64,000 nucleotides of DNA, from assembly GCA_036927565.1 (NCBI GenBank), contig JAYESD010000002.1, forward strand, positions 82,335,735 to 82,399,734, written 5' to 3'. This DNA comes from Tuctoria greenei. Its lineage: Eukaryota; Streptophyta; Magnoliopsida; Poales; Poaceae. The translations under genes and the position numbers were made by a program. The stretch's first letter is position 1. Each line of letters starts with the position of its first letter. The notes under the pieces are model-generated. The model was not told the DNA's origin, searched no databases, and was given only the letters and a program-made list of their open reading frames with translations. Positions 47,415-57,569 of the stretch are shown here, piece after piece.

Positions 47415-48590
47415 ATGGGGGGTTCAAGTCGTGGTCGTGAGGACGAATCTCCGACCCAGGAGCCAGCTGCGATACCACAGCAACAAGTTCCACCACCACC
47501 ACCACCTTCTGAACTTTCGAGGAGTCTATCGGAGGTTCTCGCCGCAGTGCTTGGCTCGCGCGATGAGCAAACTGAGTTACTGCGGACTTTGGTTCAGCAT
47601 TCGTCCCGTCAAGGTGGACGACCAGATGCGGGTCCACGATAGCCTTCTCCGAGTTCATACTCGTACTTCATGTCAACTCACCCGCCGGTCTTCATGGAGT
47701 CCAATGAACCGTTGGAGGTGGACAACTGGCTCCGCTCCATCGAAGGAAAGTTCGGTTTGCTACGAATGACCGAACATCAGAAGACCCTGTCCACGGCCCA
47801 ACAATTACAAGGGTCTGCTGGTGCGTGGTGGGCAAATTATCTTGCCGCACGACCAGCCGGCTATGTCGTTTGCTGGGAGGAGTTTCGGGAGGCGTTTCGC
47901 ACCTATCACATACCTCCCGGTGTTATGAGGAGGAAGCTTCAAGAGTTCTTGGAGCTGAAGCAAGGAGGAAGGAGTGCTTACGAGTACTCCAAGACATTCA
48001 ACCACTTGGCCCAATATGCTCATGACCAAGTGAGTACTGAAGGTCGGAAGCATGAATGCTTCTATTGGGGTTTGAACCCCAAGATGAAGGACAAGCTTGC
48101 CTTGTTCAACAACAGCAGCTTCAACAACATGGTCATTGCCGCGATCGTGCAGGATGACGCTACTAGGGAGCTATTCTCCGACAAGAAGAAAAGGATTGCT
48201 CCACAGGGAAGCGGAGGGGGTGCTCCTCAGAAGTACCGAGTGGTGTATCGATCACCATCCAGCCAGAGGTGGCAACCGCCATCATGACCACCGATGTTTC
48301 GGGGTCGCAAGTTCAACAACGCCAGTTTTCGCCCACAGCAGCAACAAGGGATGATTCTGCATGCACCTCAACCTCCACCGCGTGCAACGGGATTCCGTCC
48401 TCCTTTCCTTGCTGGTCAGACCCCATACACGTGTTTTACGTGTGGTCGTACGGGGCATTTCGCCAAGAACTGCCCGTAGAGCAGAAGACAGTCGACGTAC
48501 CAGGGAGCAAATCAGCTCCGCAACCAGCCCAAGAAGCCAGCCACCAGAACTGGCAACGCCCATCACCTCACCATCGAGGACGTTCCCGGG
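47415..48590 (+). pseudogene. Gag of element C, three stops and a frameshift
   Basis: It starts MGGSSRGREDE at 47415. A Pro run (VPPPPPPSELSR) precedes the gag core, with FMESNEPLEVDNWLRSIEGK, WWANYLAARPAGYVVCWEEFR, QEFLELKQGGRSAYEYSKTF and ALFNNSSFNNMVIAA. The zinc knuckle CFTCGRTGHFAKNC is intact at about 48430-48473. In-frame stops are TAG at 47640-47642, TGA at 48285-48287 and TAG at 48477-48479, each one transition away from a Gln or Arg codon. The frame changes by about 48590, where protease opens in another frame. The stretch 47064-47414 before it holds no gene. Confidence 0.9.
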
Positions 48591-50452
48591 TACGTTCTCT
48601 CTCATTGGTCATCCTGTAGTCATCCTTTTTGACTCCGGTGCTTCCCATAATTTTATTAGCAAGTCTTATGTCATTCAATATCAGTTGCCTATCATTTCCA
48701 CAAAAACCCCATATGTGATTTGTTCTCCGGGAGGGAAAGTAGTAGCAGATAAGATGGTCCATAGGGTACCTCTTAATCTGGGTAGGAACATATACCCTAT
48801 CTCTCTCATTATACAAGAGCATCAGAAGTTAGATGTCATCTTAGGGATGGCATGGTTGCAATACAATTGTGCTATTATTGACATCGTTCCTCGGAGGATA
48901 TATCTAAATTATCTAGTCCACTCTCCCCAAACTCTCACTCTTGAGAGTAATATCAACGTGACTCCAACTACTTATAACATCAAGGCCTGTAAACTTGAAG
49001 ACATTCAAGTGGTATGTGAGTATTCGGACGTATTTCCCGAAGATCTTCCTGGTATGCCACCAGAAAGAGATGTCGAGTTTAAGATTGAACTTGTACCGAG
49101 AACAGTGCCGATTTCGAGAAAGCCGTATAAGATGGCACCTAAGGAACTTGCAGAACTGAAAGACCAGCAGAAGGAACTTTTGGACAAGGGTTTCATTCGT
49201 CCAAGTTCATCACCTTGGGGCTGTCCTGCATTGTTCGTGGAAAAGAAGGACAAAAAGTTGAGACTATGTGTGGACTATCGTCCACTCAATGCTGTCACGA
49301 TCAAGAACAAGTATCCACTACCATGCATCGATATTCTGTTAGATCAATTAGTGGGTGCTAGGGTATTTTCAAAGATGGATCTTCGCTCTGGATATCATCA
49401 GATCAGGATTCGACTGGAGGATATACCTAAGACAGCATTCTCGACGAGGTATGGATTGTATGAGTACCTTGTCATGTCCATCGGATTGACCAACGCACCG
49501 GCCCATTTCATGTATCTCATGAATTCGGTGTTCATGCCGGATTTGGACAAGTTTGTCGTGGTCTTCATCAACGACATCCTTGTGTACTCGAAATCTGAAG
49601 AAGAACATGCACAACATTTGCACATCGTGCTTCAACGCTTGCGAGACCACAAGCTGTATGCCAAGTTCAGCAAATGTGAGTTCTGGATCAGCCAAGTGCC
49701 ATTTCTAGGGCATATCATCTCTGCCGAGAGGATTGCAGTTGATCCAAGCAAGATTAAGCAAGTACTCAAATGGGAGTCTCCAAAGTCTGTGCATGAAGTT
49801 TGAAGCTTCCTGGGTTGAGCAGGATATTATCAGAGATTCACTCCAAGTTTCTCCAAGACAGCTAAACCAATGATGGAACTTCTAAAGAAAGGGAAGAAGT
49901 ATGGATGGACAAAGGAATGTGAGGAAGGGTTTCAAGCATTAGTGAAACACCTCACAACAGCGCCGGTATTACCCCAACCGGACACAACCAAGTCATTTGA
50001 TGTTTATTTTGATGCATCTGGGATTGGTTTGGGTTGTGTATTGATGCAAGACAGAAGGGTGATTGTTTATGGATCACGGCGACTTCAGAAACATGGGCAG
50101 CATTATCCGACTCATGATCTCGAGCTCACTGCCGTGGTACTTGCATTGAAGATGTGGAGACACTATCTATGGGGCAAATTAGTGCATCTTTACACCAATC
50201 ACAAAAGCTTGAAGTACATGTTCACCCAGAAGGACTTGAATATGCGACAATGAAGATGGTTGGAATTAATCAAAGACTATGAAATTGAGATCCACTACCA
50301 TCCTGGAAAGGCAAATGTAGTCGTAGATGCGCTGAGTCGCAAGTCTCATATCAATAATCTTACCACCTTGATAGAAGAAGAAGTACCGAGTCTCTACTTG
50401 GTTCCATATGGGGCGCTCTACAATCTAGCTCTCATTCCTACCATCGGAACCC
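48590..50452 (+). pseudogene. Pol of element C: protease, reverse transcriptase, RNase H; integrase missing
   Basis: Protease ILFDSGASHNFIS is near 48625. The reverse transcriptase has RPSSSPWGCPALFVEKKD, DYRPLNAVTIKNKYPLP and GLTNAPAHFMYLMN. The active-site sequence reads FIND instead of FxDD, with the first Asp replaced by Asn at 49570-49572. RNase H has YFDASGIG and ELTAVVLALK, but YTNHKSLKY in place of YTDHKSLKY (Asn at 50197-50199). Stops are TGA at 49801-49803, another just after it (LG then stop), and TGA at 50251-50253. Reading continues through HYHPGKANVVVDALSRK and ends near 50440. No integrase follows because element D begins. Confidence 0.9.
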
Positions 50453-50530
50453 TGCGTACCGGATACCCCTTGAGACTGCAAAGAGTGCAAAGGAACTCCA
50501 CCTATCTGAATTGATGACCTCCAAAGGCCC

Positions 50531-50770
50531 CACGTGTCACTCGGAACCGGACCTTCCCTCCTCCTCTGGTTAGTCCCAGTGCAGCCACGTGTATCATAAG
50601 ATCGGAGCTACATTCCATACATGGGAAAGCTCCAGACTAGATATATGTGTGGCACCGACGGACCTAACCCCCCACAGAGGGAAGCTTCGGTACCGACACG
50701 TGTACAACAGCACCGGACCTACTCGTTCAAGACGGTAAGCTCCAGAGCTGCCACGCGTCCAACCGCCGGA
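50531..50770. repeat. 55-bp tandem repeat with G-box-like cores in the D LTR
   Basis: CACGTGT or a variant recurs at 50531, 50586, about 50641, 50697 and 50752. CGGACCT or CGGAGCT recurs at 50548, 50603, 50659, 50714 and 50767. Both series have 53-56 bp spacing. Units also carry GGTAAGCTCCAG-like segments. It lies upstream of the TATA box, where a U3 enhancer is expected. CACGTG is the core bound by plant bHLH and bZIP factors; any role here is inference. Confidence 0.85.
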
Positions 50771-50851
50771 CCTTTAACCTCAACAGGTAGGCTGGTGGAC
50801 CTCCAATGGCTCGGACCTTTAAGGAACATTAAAGACTTCCAGACTTGATTA

Positions 50852-50880
50852 TGTGTCATTAATGTTATCTTAATGACACA
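50852..50880. repeat. Perfect 11-bp hairpin in the D LTR
   Basis: TGTGTCATTAA (50852-50862) and TTAATGACACA (50870-50880) are exact reverse complements around a 7-nt loop. Confidence 0.9.
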
Positions 50881-51019
50881 CAATCGGAGGACCCTTAATA
50901 CCAGTAATGCCGCTATCGAGGCGCGTTACCACGCTGTTAAGGGGATATAAGTGCATTAACTGTGTATTAAGCATCAGTAACCGCCACGGCCACATGTCGG
51001 GCCAGGCTGATTATGTAAC

Positions 51020-51050
51020 GGCCAGTCCTTATACTATAAAAGGACTGGCC
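51020..51050. promoter_or_regulatory. TATA box inside a perfect 11-bp inverted repeat, D LTR
   Basis: GGCCAGTCCTT (51020-51030) and AAGGACTGGCC (51040-51050) are exact reverse complements. The loop and the start of the right arm hold TATAAAAG (51035-51042), the likely TATA box of the LTR promoter. Confidence 0.85.
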
Positions 51051-51318
51051 GAGCGATACACAGGGGGACTCTTCCAGACGAGCTAGATACAGGCTAGAGA
51101 CTTTTTTGGCCTCTCTCTCACTAGCGCTCATACGCTCAATACAACAACAACACACACCTGTGGAGTAGGGTATTACGCTCAGGCATCCCAAACCACGTAA
51201 ATCCTCGTGTCAAATCGCCATCTTGCTCTGAATCTCCACGCGCCCACAATCGAACAAGAAACTCCGAGGGCTGCCAACGGTAGTATCGGGAGAATTGCCG
51301 GAACCAGACTCTGACAGT

Positions 51319-51337
51319 TGGCGCGCCAGGTAGGGGG
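51319..51337 (+). other. Primer-binding site of element D
   Basis: TGGCGCGCCAGGTAGGGGG, 2 nt after the LTR end. This sequence is typical of Tat-lineage elements of grasses; it is usually assigned to tRNA-Arg, which I state from memory. Confidence 0.82.
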
Positions 51338-51353
51338 CATCTGAGATTCAAAG

Positions 51354-52850
51354 ATGGTGAATTCTGCTGCTAGATCATCCAACTCTAACCACGCTAAGCG
51401 ACCTGCTGGAGGCAATCCCTCCAACATGCAGCGGCCAGCAAGTGCTGTGACCCCAGCAGGAGTCATGCCACCACCGCCACTGTCCGCTCTGGTGAATCAA
51501 GCTGGACAGCAAGATGGGGCATCCGCATCGATCACTGCATCCGCGAACAAAAACCTCGAACACGTGCTTAATGCTGCGCGTGCTCTTCTCCAATGTCCAT
51601 CGCCTCCAGGGGCACCCCAGGGTGCGATGGAGCAGTGGAGAGCTGATGTGGATCATCTGGTTGCAGCAGCAGCCGATTGCATCAGCAATCAAGGTCCCCC
51701 CCTTGGGGCGGGCCCCATCGCAGCGTCAGACCTTGTCGGGTTCACTCGGTCTGCAAGATTCACAGCACAGGAGGCGTGCTGTATCTCAACAGGCGACATC
51801 GCTGCCTTCTGCGACGCCACGTGCTCACACGGTAATGAGGCTTTTGACTCATGACCTCCGGGCGGAGCTTGATCGTCGTTACCAGCAACAGGACGATCGC
51901 ATCCACATCGAGCGTGCTCGCGAGAGGCTCGGGATAGACCTGCTCTTGAGGGAGTAGGAGGAGGATGTTCTGCCTTGGCCATGCACCTACGCATGGTCAG
52001 ATGGCTGCAGAAGTCCCAGCCTCACCTGTTGAAGAAATTTGATGGGACTATTAATCCCGCCGAATTTCTTCAAATATCCTTGCGGCTGGGGGAAATGAGG
52101 CCATGATGGCCAAATATTTCCCTGTGAATTTAACTGGGACCACCAGGTGTTGGTTCATAAGCCTACCGCATGACTCCACCAACAGTTGGGCGGAGTTGTG
52201 CCAACAGTTCACCGCCGATTTCGGGAGCTCATACGCCCGACCAGGCACGGAACTAGATCTTTTTGCTGTCAAGCAAAAAGGGGGAGAGTCCTTGCAATCT
52301 TTCATCTAGAGGTTCTCCCAGGTACAAAATACCATTCCTTCTATCTCAAGCGCTTATGTTATTGTAGCATTCAGACAAGGCATTTGAGACAAGAAAATGG
52401 TGGAGAAGCTCGCGACCAAGGAAGTCACTAGCGTCAATGAACTCTTCAGCTTGGCAGACAAGTGCGCCAAGGCCGCGGAGGGCCGTGGAATGCACTCCCA
52501 ACCACCTCCGGAGGCCAACAAAAAATCCTCCAATGGTGAATCCACTACCTCCGGGATTGGCAAGAAGAAGAAAAAGTCCAACGGCAAGAAGAAGCCGTCG
52601 ACGAGCACACCTACTGCTGCAGCTGCTGCAGCTCCGGGTGGCCGGGGGCCACGCCCTTAGAAACGACCTCGGCCATCGTCTGAAGACGGTGGCAGCTCCA
52701 AGACGTGGTGTCCTATACACAATACGGATATGCGCAACTTAGAAAACTGCCGAGAGGTCCAGAACCATGTCGAGCGCTACAACAAGCGCTGGGAAGAAGC
52801 TCCTTTCTGTCAAAGGGATGGAAAGCAAAAGTCGACGAAGCTCCGGCTGA
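51354..52850 (+). pseudogene. Gag of element D, several frameshifts and stops
   Basis: The first Met at 51354 opens 166 codons of Ala/Pro-rich sequence, ending in a TGA near 51852. The reading passes to other frames (RAELDRRYQQQDDRIHIERA near 51860-51950). The gag core follows from about 52030 (KKFDGTINPAEFLQISL, FPVNLTGTTRCWFISLP, SWAELCQQFTADFGSSYARP), with a stop at 52307-52309. The basic tail (KKKKKSNGKKKPSTSTP) leads to WCPIHNTDMRNLENC, the Cys/His motif of Tat gag proteins. A last frame change before about 52860 leads into protease. Antisense open frames here are shadows of this gene. Confidence 0.85.
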
Positions 52851-53751
52851 AGAGGAGTTAGGCTTTCAGGACCCCAAAAAGGTCTTGAAGGCTGTTTACA
52901 CCTCCGTTGACGACGACTCGGACGTCTCTAACAACGAGCGTCGCAAGACCATGAACACCATCTTTGGTGGTTCGTGGGAAATCACTTCCCGCCGTGTCCT
53001 CAAGACAATGCGGCGGTACATGGCCTCTGTAGCTCCTACCACCAGGGCAGAGCCTCATCGGAAGTGGATGGATACTGCCATCACCTTCGATGCTTAGGAC
53101 TGCCCTCAGAACATGACCGGAGCTGGCCAACTTCCACTGATAGTATCTCTGACCATCAATAACATTCATCTCCACAATGTATTGGTGGACGGAGTTTCGG
53201 GGCTCAACCTCATAAGCTTCGAAGCCTTCGTCAAGCTTCAGCTTCGACCTTCGGATCTTCGCCCCTCTCTAACTTTCTCAGGAGTAGGTCCGGGGACCAT
53301 AACTCCACTCGATGCCATTACTCTCCTGGTGACATTCGGAACTCGAGAGAATTACAGGACCGAGAAGTTGGTTTTCGATGTGGCGCAGATAAACTTATGA
53401 TTCAACGACATCTTGGGCAGGCCAGCTTTGTATAAATTCATGGTTGCCGCTCATTATGGCTACTTGGTGTTGAAGATGCCAACATCCTCAGGCGTTCTCC
53501 GGATCCGCGAGGATCGCACCGCCGGAGTTACAGCTCTGGAAGGACTCCACGCGCTTGCTACAGCACAGGAGGAAGAATCCGGAAAGGAGCAAGCTCCGAA
53601 GCCCCCGAGCATTCGTCATCGAGGCTCAACTTCCGCACCTCGTGTGCAACCAAGCAGAGACATCGACATTCCTATCAAAGTCATCCAAATTGGTTCTGAT
53701 GCTGCTTAGACCACCTGTATATCGGGAGGTCTGAACGACAAATAGGAACTC
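52851..53751 (+). pseudogene. Protease region of element D
   Basis: From KVLKAVYTSVDDDSDVS and NTIFGGSWEITSRR, through HRKWMDTAITFDA, to the protease core VLVDGVSGLNLISFEAF near 53180-53230. The catalytic Asp is present, but the usual DGG triad reads DGV. ILGRPALYKFMVAAHYGYL follows. Stops lie at 53095-53097, 53398-53400, 53707-53709 and 53743-53745, all in one frame with the downstream reverse transcriptase. Confidence 0.82.
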
Positions 53752-55380
53752 ATGCTCATCACTTTCCTCCGAGCTAATGTCGACGTGTTTGCCTGGCAGC
53801 CATCACAAATGCCTGGGATCCCTAGGGAAGTGATTGAGCATAATCTGAAGATTTATCCCGACGCTCGGCTTGTACATCAGAATCCTCAGAAGCAATCAGT
53901 AGAGCGACAAAACTTCATACGTCAAGAAGTGAAGAAGTTGCTCGAAGCTGGATTCATCCGGGAAGTCTTCCACCCAAAATGGCTGGCAAACCCAGTCGTC
54001 GTACCTAAGGCCGACGGGAAGCTTCGGATGTGTATCGACTACACAACACTGAATAAGGCATGTCAAAAGGATCCATTCCCACTACCTAGAATAGATCAGA
54101 TAGTGGATTCCACCTCCAGGTGTGAATTACTATGTTTCCTAGACGCATATTCTGGGTATCATCAAATCAGAATGTCTAGGGAAGATGAAGAGCATACCAC
54201 CTTCATCACAGTAGATGGGTTATATTGTTACACTGCCATGCCATTCGGTCTCAAAAATGCTGCTTCAACATTTGTGTGAGCTATGTACAAAACTTTTGGA
54301 GAGCTCATTAGGGATGTAGTGGAAGTGTACGTCGATGACATCGTCATCAAGATCAAGAACAAGGAGTCATTTCTTGACACCTTGCAAGCTATCATCGACA
54401 AGTTGTGAATCACACGCACAAAGCTGAACCCGGACAAGTGTGTCTTTGGGGTTAGCTCTAGAAAGATTCTTGGATTCTTGGTGAACCACCAATGAATAGA
54501 AGCAAATCCAGCGAAGATTAAAGCTATTGAAGACATGCGGCCACCAGCTCGCATCAAGGATGTCCAGAAGCTGACTGGATGTCTAGCTGCCCTCGGCCGG
54601 TTCATCTCAAGACTGGCGGAATGAGCACTACCCTTCTTCAAATTATTGAGGAAGTCCGGACCATTCCAATGGTCTGAAGAAGCAGAAAAGGCATTCCAGG
54701 AGCTGAAGCAGCTCCTCACCACTCTACCAACTTTGGTAGCTCCGAACCCTGAAAGACCAGAACCATCCCCAGTTCAGGAATCCAGACCCCTCCGGGAAGG
54801 TCCGAAACTACCTCAAGGTGAGTCTAGATCCCAGCCCCAAGACCTGGATCCTCGAGGTGAAACCTTAGAGGAACAACCTCCTTCAAATGAAAGAGTTACT
54901 GTTGCTGAACAAGAAGATCCGGACCCCTCCGGGAAGGTCCGGGTCACTTTAGAAGAAGCTCCGGGTTCCTCTAGCCAGAACCTGGAGGTCCCCGAAGAAG
55001 GTCCGGACCCCTCCGGGAGGGTCCGGGTTTATGAGGAGGAAGCTCTGGGCCCCTTCGGGAGGGTTCGGACGGTCCAGCGCCCAGTGTACTTCATCAGTGA
55101 AGTACTTCATGACGCCAAGACTCGGTACCTAGAGGTGCATAAGCTGCTCTACGCAGTTCTTATTTCCTCTAGGAAGCTTCTTCACTACTTCCAAGCTCAC
55201 AAGATTTCAGTTGTAACCTCTTATCCACTGCGTGCAATCTTGCATAACCCCAACTCTACTTGGAACATTGCAAAGTGGGCAGCAGAATTGGCCGAGTTCG
55301 ATCTTGAATTTGTCCCAAGACAAGCGATCAAGAGTCAAGCATTGGCAGACTTTGTGGCGGAATGGACCCCCTCTCCATAA
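53752..55380 (+). pseudogene. Reverse transcriptase of element D with a repeat expansion replacing most of the first RNase H
   Basis: The reverse transcriptase has KWLANPVVVPKADGKLRMC, DPFPLPRIDQIVD, DAYSGYHQI, MPFGLKNAA and the catalytic YVDD near 54330. It continues to RSGPFQWSEEAEKAFQELK-like sequence. Stops lie at 54277-54279, 54406-54408, 54493-54495, 54622-54624 and 55378-55380. After LLTTLPTLVAPNPE (near 54750) the usual start of the first RNase H is missing. In its place are about 110 residues of Pro/Glu/Gly-rich imperfect repeats (DPSGKVRV, DPSGRVRV, GPFGRVRT). Normal sequence resumes at VQRPVYFISEVLHD (55075), then HYFQAHKISVVTSYPL and WAAELAEFDLEFVPR. Confidence 0.88.
54745..55075 (+). 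repeat. Coding repeat insertion between reverse transcriptase and RNase H in element D
   Basis: Imperfect units built on GGTCCGGACCCCTCCGGGA and AGCTCCGGG recur, with AGGTCC or AGCTCC at 54798, 54935, 54958, 54986 and 54999. The same AGGTCC/AGCTCC (reverse CGGACCT/CGGAGCT) is the repeated core of the D LTR. The stretch has no stop in the pol frame. Confidence 0.8.
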
Positions 55381-57250
55381 ATTCTTGGGGGCCCCAGTGA
55401 GCAGAAGCCGGAACCCAAGGTTCTAGTCTTCACTGAGCCTCACTGGACTCTCTACTTTGACGGCTTCGTGCAGAAGCAGGGGGCCAGAGCTGGAACCCTT
55501 CTCCTCGCTCCGACCGGAGAAAAGGTCAAATACATGGTTCACCTTGACTTCAAGGCGACCAACAACATGGCGGAGTATGAAGCACCAATCTATGGGCTCA
55601 AGGTGGCGCTATCATATGGTGTCAAGCAGCTGTTGGTAAAGGGTGATTCGCATCTCATAATAAAACAAGTCAAAGGTGAATGCTGCTGCAACAACTCTCA
55701 ACTAGCTGCTTATCTTCTTGAAGTCCAGAAGCTTTAGAAGGATTTCGAAGTCTTGAACCTCTACCATGTCCAGCGTGTCAACAACGCTGAAGCTGACGAA
55801 CTCTCGACGAAATCTTCAACCAGAGCTCTGGCTCCCGATGGAACCTTCGTCCGAAGATTGTCAAGACCAACAGCTCAGCCTGTCGAACTGAGCGAAGGGG
55901 GCGAGACCAGCACCTCGAAGCTCGCGGTCCCGATGGCCCTGTTACCATGGCATCCATCAAGGGTCGTAGGTGCTGCAGGAAGCTCCGAGCAACCCAGCAC
56001 ACAAGACTCAGAAGCTCAAGTTACCTCCGATGCATGGATCTCGAAGATCCAGAGCTACTTGAAAGACAACATCCTTCCTGAAGACCATGTATCTACTGAC
56101 CGGGTAGTCAGATTGGCTAAAAGATACGCACTGGTAGAAGGGGATCTCTACCGGCATGGTGCCAACGGCGTCCTAATGCGGTGCATTACAAGGGAAGAAG
56201 GCCGCGAGCTCCTCGTGGAAATCCATGGAGGCGAGTGTGGGAACCACGCGTCTTCCCGCACGTTGGTCGGTAAAGCCTTCCGGCATGGTTTTTACTGGCC
56301 TACAGCACTCCAGGATGCAACTGAGCTAGTGAAGAAATGTGAAGCATGCCAGTTCCATGTGAAGAAAATTCACACACCAGCTCAACCTCTACAAATGATA
56401 CCTCCGACATGGCCATTCGCCGTGTGTGGTATGAATATATTGGTACCTTTCCCAAGAGCCATCGAAGGTTACAAGTTCCTGTATGTCGCCATCGACAAGT
56501 TCACCAAATGGCCAGAAGCAACTCCAGTTGTGACAATAAACAAGCAATCAGCTATCAATTTCTTGCAGTCCATAGTATGCAGATTTGGAGTCCCAAACAA
56601 GATCATACCTGACAACAGGACCCAATTCACAAGCTCTGCATTCCAAGGATATTGCGAAGACCTTGACATTCAGGTCAGCTACGCTTTTGTAGCTCACCCG
56701 GCAAGCAATGGCCAATCTGAGAGAGCAAATGCAAAAATCCTAAAAGGACTCAAGAAGCGCACATATGAGCGCCTGAAAAAACATGGAGCCAAATTGATTG
56801 AAGAGCTTCTGCCCACCTTGTGAGCAAAGAGGACAACTCCAAACCGGTCAACTGGAGAGACACCTTTATTCCTGGTGTACGGAGCTGAAGTAGTCCTTCC
56901 TGCAGAAATCACCTTGGGGTCGCTCCGGGTCTGGACCTTCGACGAAGCCACGCAGGACCAGCTCCAGCGTGAAGACCTTGACCTCGTTGAAGAGGGAAGG
57001 TGCCGAGCAGCTATTCGAAATGCACGATACCGCCAAGCGCTCCGGCGCTATCACCAATGGCATGTGCATAACCGACAGCTCGAGGAAGTCGATCTGGTGC
57101 TATGGAGAATACAAACTCGAGAAGGGTTAAACAAACTTTACCCCAACTAGGAAGGACCCTTTCGAGTGATCAAAGTATCCCGTCCCGAATGCGTTTGCTT
57201 GGCAACCGAGGATGGGACACCGCTCCCTAATCCTTGGAACATTGAGCACC
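55381..57250 (+). pseudogene. Archaeal-type RNase H and integrase of element D
   Basis: The second RNase H has LYFDGFVQKQGARAG, TNNMAEYEAPIYGLKVAL and LLVKGDSHLIIKQ; the acids D, E and D are present. A stop is at 55735-55737. Integrase has the zinc domain (HGGECGNHAS ... CEACQFH), then GMNILVPFP, where the first catalytic Asp is Asn (56434-56436), then IIPDNRTQF and NGQSERAN with the other two acids. Stops at 56821-56823 and 57148-57150 stand where Trp is expected (TGG to TGA or TAG). The reading ends PLPNPWNIEHL, with the family-B LTR starting at 57251. Confidence 0.92.
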
Positions 57251-57569
57251 TGTTGATGGATGTTATATACGAATTTCATCTGTCAATTTAACTCAATTAT
57301 GTAAAGGATTTGTCATTTTTTGCACACATCACCTATCTATCTAACCCAATTCCACTTGGACTTGGAGAAATATGTGTATGCAGGATTTTGTGCAGGAAAT
57401 GAGGAAATGTAGAGGAACCAATCCTATAAAATATCATCCCAGCCAATCAGTCGACGACACATGGCATCCCATGGATCAAATGGCCCACAAACAGAAGTAT
57501 CCGAGGAGATCCAACGGTGTATCACCCATATACATCAATGGGACCCACCTGGCAGCCACCTGGAGAAAG
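57251..57569 (+). repeat. Family-B LTR fragment
   Basis: It begins TGTTGATGGATG and aligns with the first 319 bp of the B LTRs (2170-2488 and 13751-14068). It starts just after D pol (GAGCACC), where the related element A continues with different sequence, so it is an insertion. It is cut at 57570 by element G. It could be a 5' LTR, a 3' LTR or a solo LTR; the rest is outside the window. Confidence 0.9.

Larger units (their letters stand above)
17388..50452 (+). mobile_element. Element C: gypsy retrotransposon of RIRE3/RIRE8/Atlantys style, interrupted by F, E and D
   Basis: Pieces of one element are 17388-20545, 32460-35000, 45525-50452. They hold a 4262-bp 5' LTR, a tRNA-Met primer site (33568), a leader, an extra ORF upstream of gag, gag with a CCHC finger, and protease, reverse transcriptase and RNase H. 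Integrase and 3' LTR are absent because element D starts at about 50453. The extra ORF before gag and the very long LTR recall the rice elements RIRE3/RIRE8 and Atlantys; that family name is from memory and not tested. C inserted in the antisense ORF of element A. A candidate left target duplication is ACCGT (17383-17387), but the right flank is not in the window. Confidence 0.8.
50453..51316 (+). repeat. Element D 5' LTR (left border uncertain)
   Basis: The right border CTCTGACA at 51316 is fixed by the primer site at 51319. The left border is a guess at TGCGTACCGG, after readable C pol fades near 50440; no second LTR is available to check it. It contains a 55-bp tandem repeat (50531-50770), two perfect 11-bp hairpins (50852-50880 and 51020-51050) and a TATA box (51035-51042). 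Confidence 0.6.
50453..57250 (+). mobile_element. Element D: Tat-like Ty3/gypsy retrotransposon, left LTR to end of pol
   Basis: It has a 5' LTR (start uncertain), a TGGCGCGCC-type primer site, decayed gag, protease, reverse transcriptase, an altered first RNase H, a second archaeal-type RNase H and integrase, all on the plus strand. The second RNase H is a known mark of the Tat lineage. A family-B LTR begins at 57251, right at the end of pol, so the 3' part of D lies beyond it and outside the window or is lost. It interrupts element C. From about 52850 to 57240 pol stays in one frame, broken only by stops. Confidence 0.85.
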
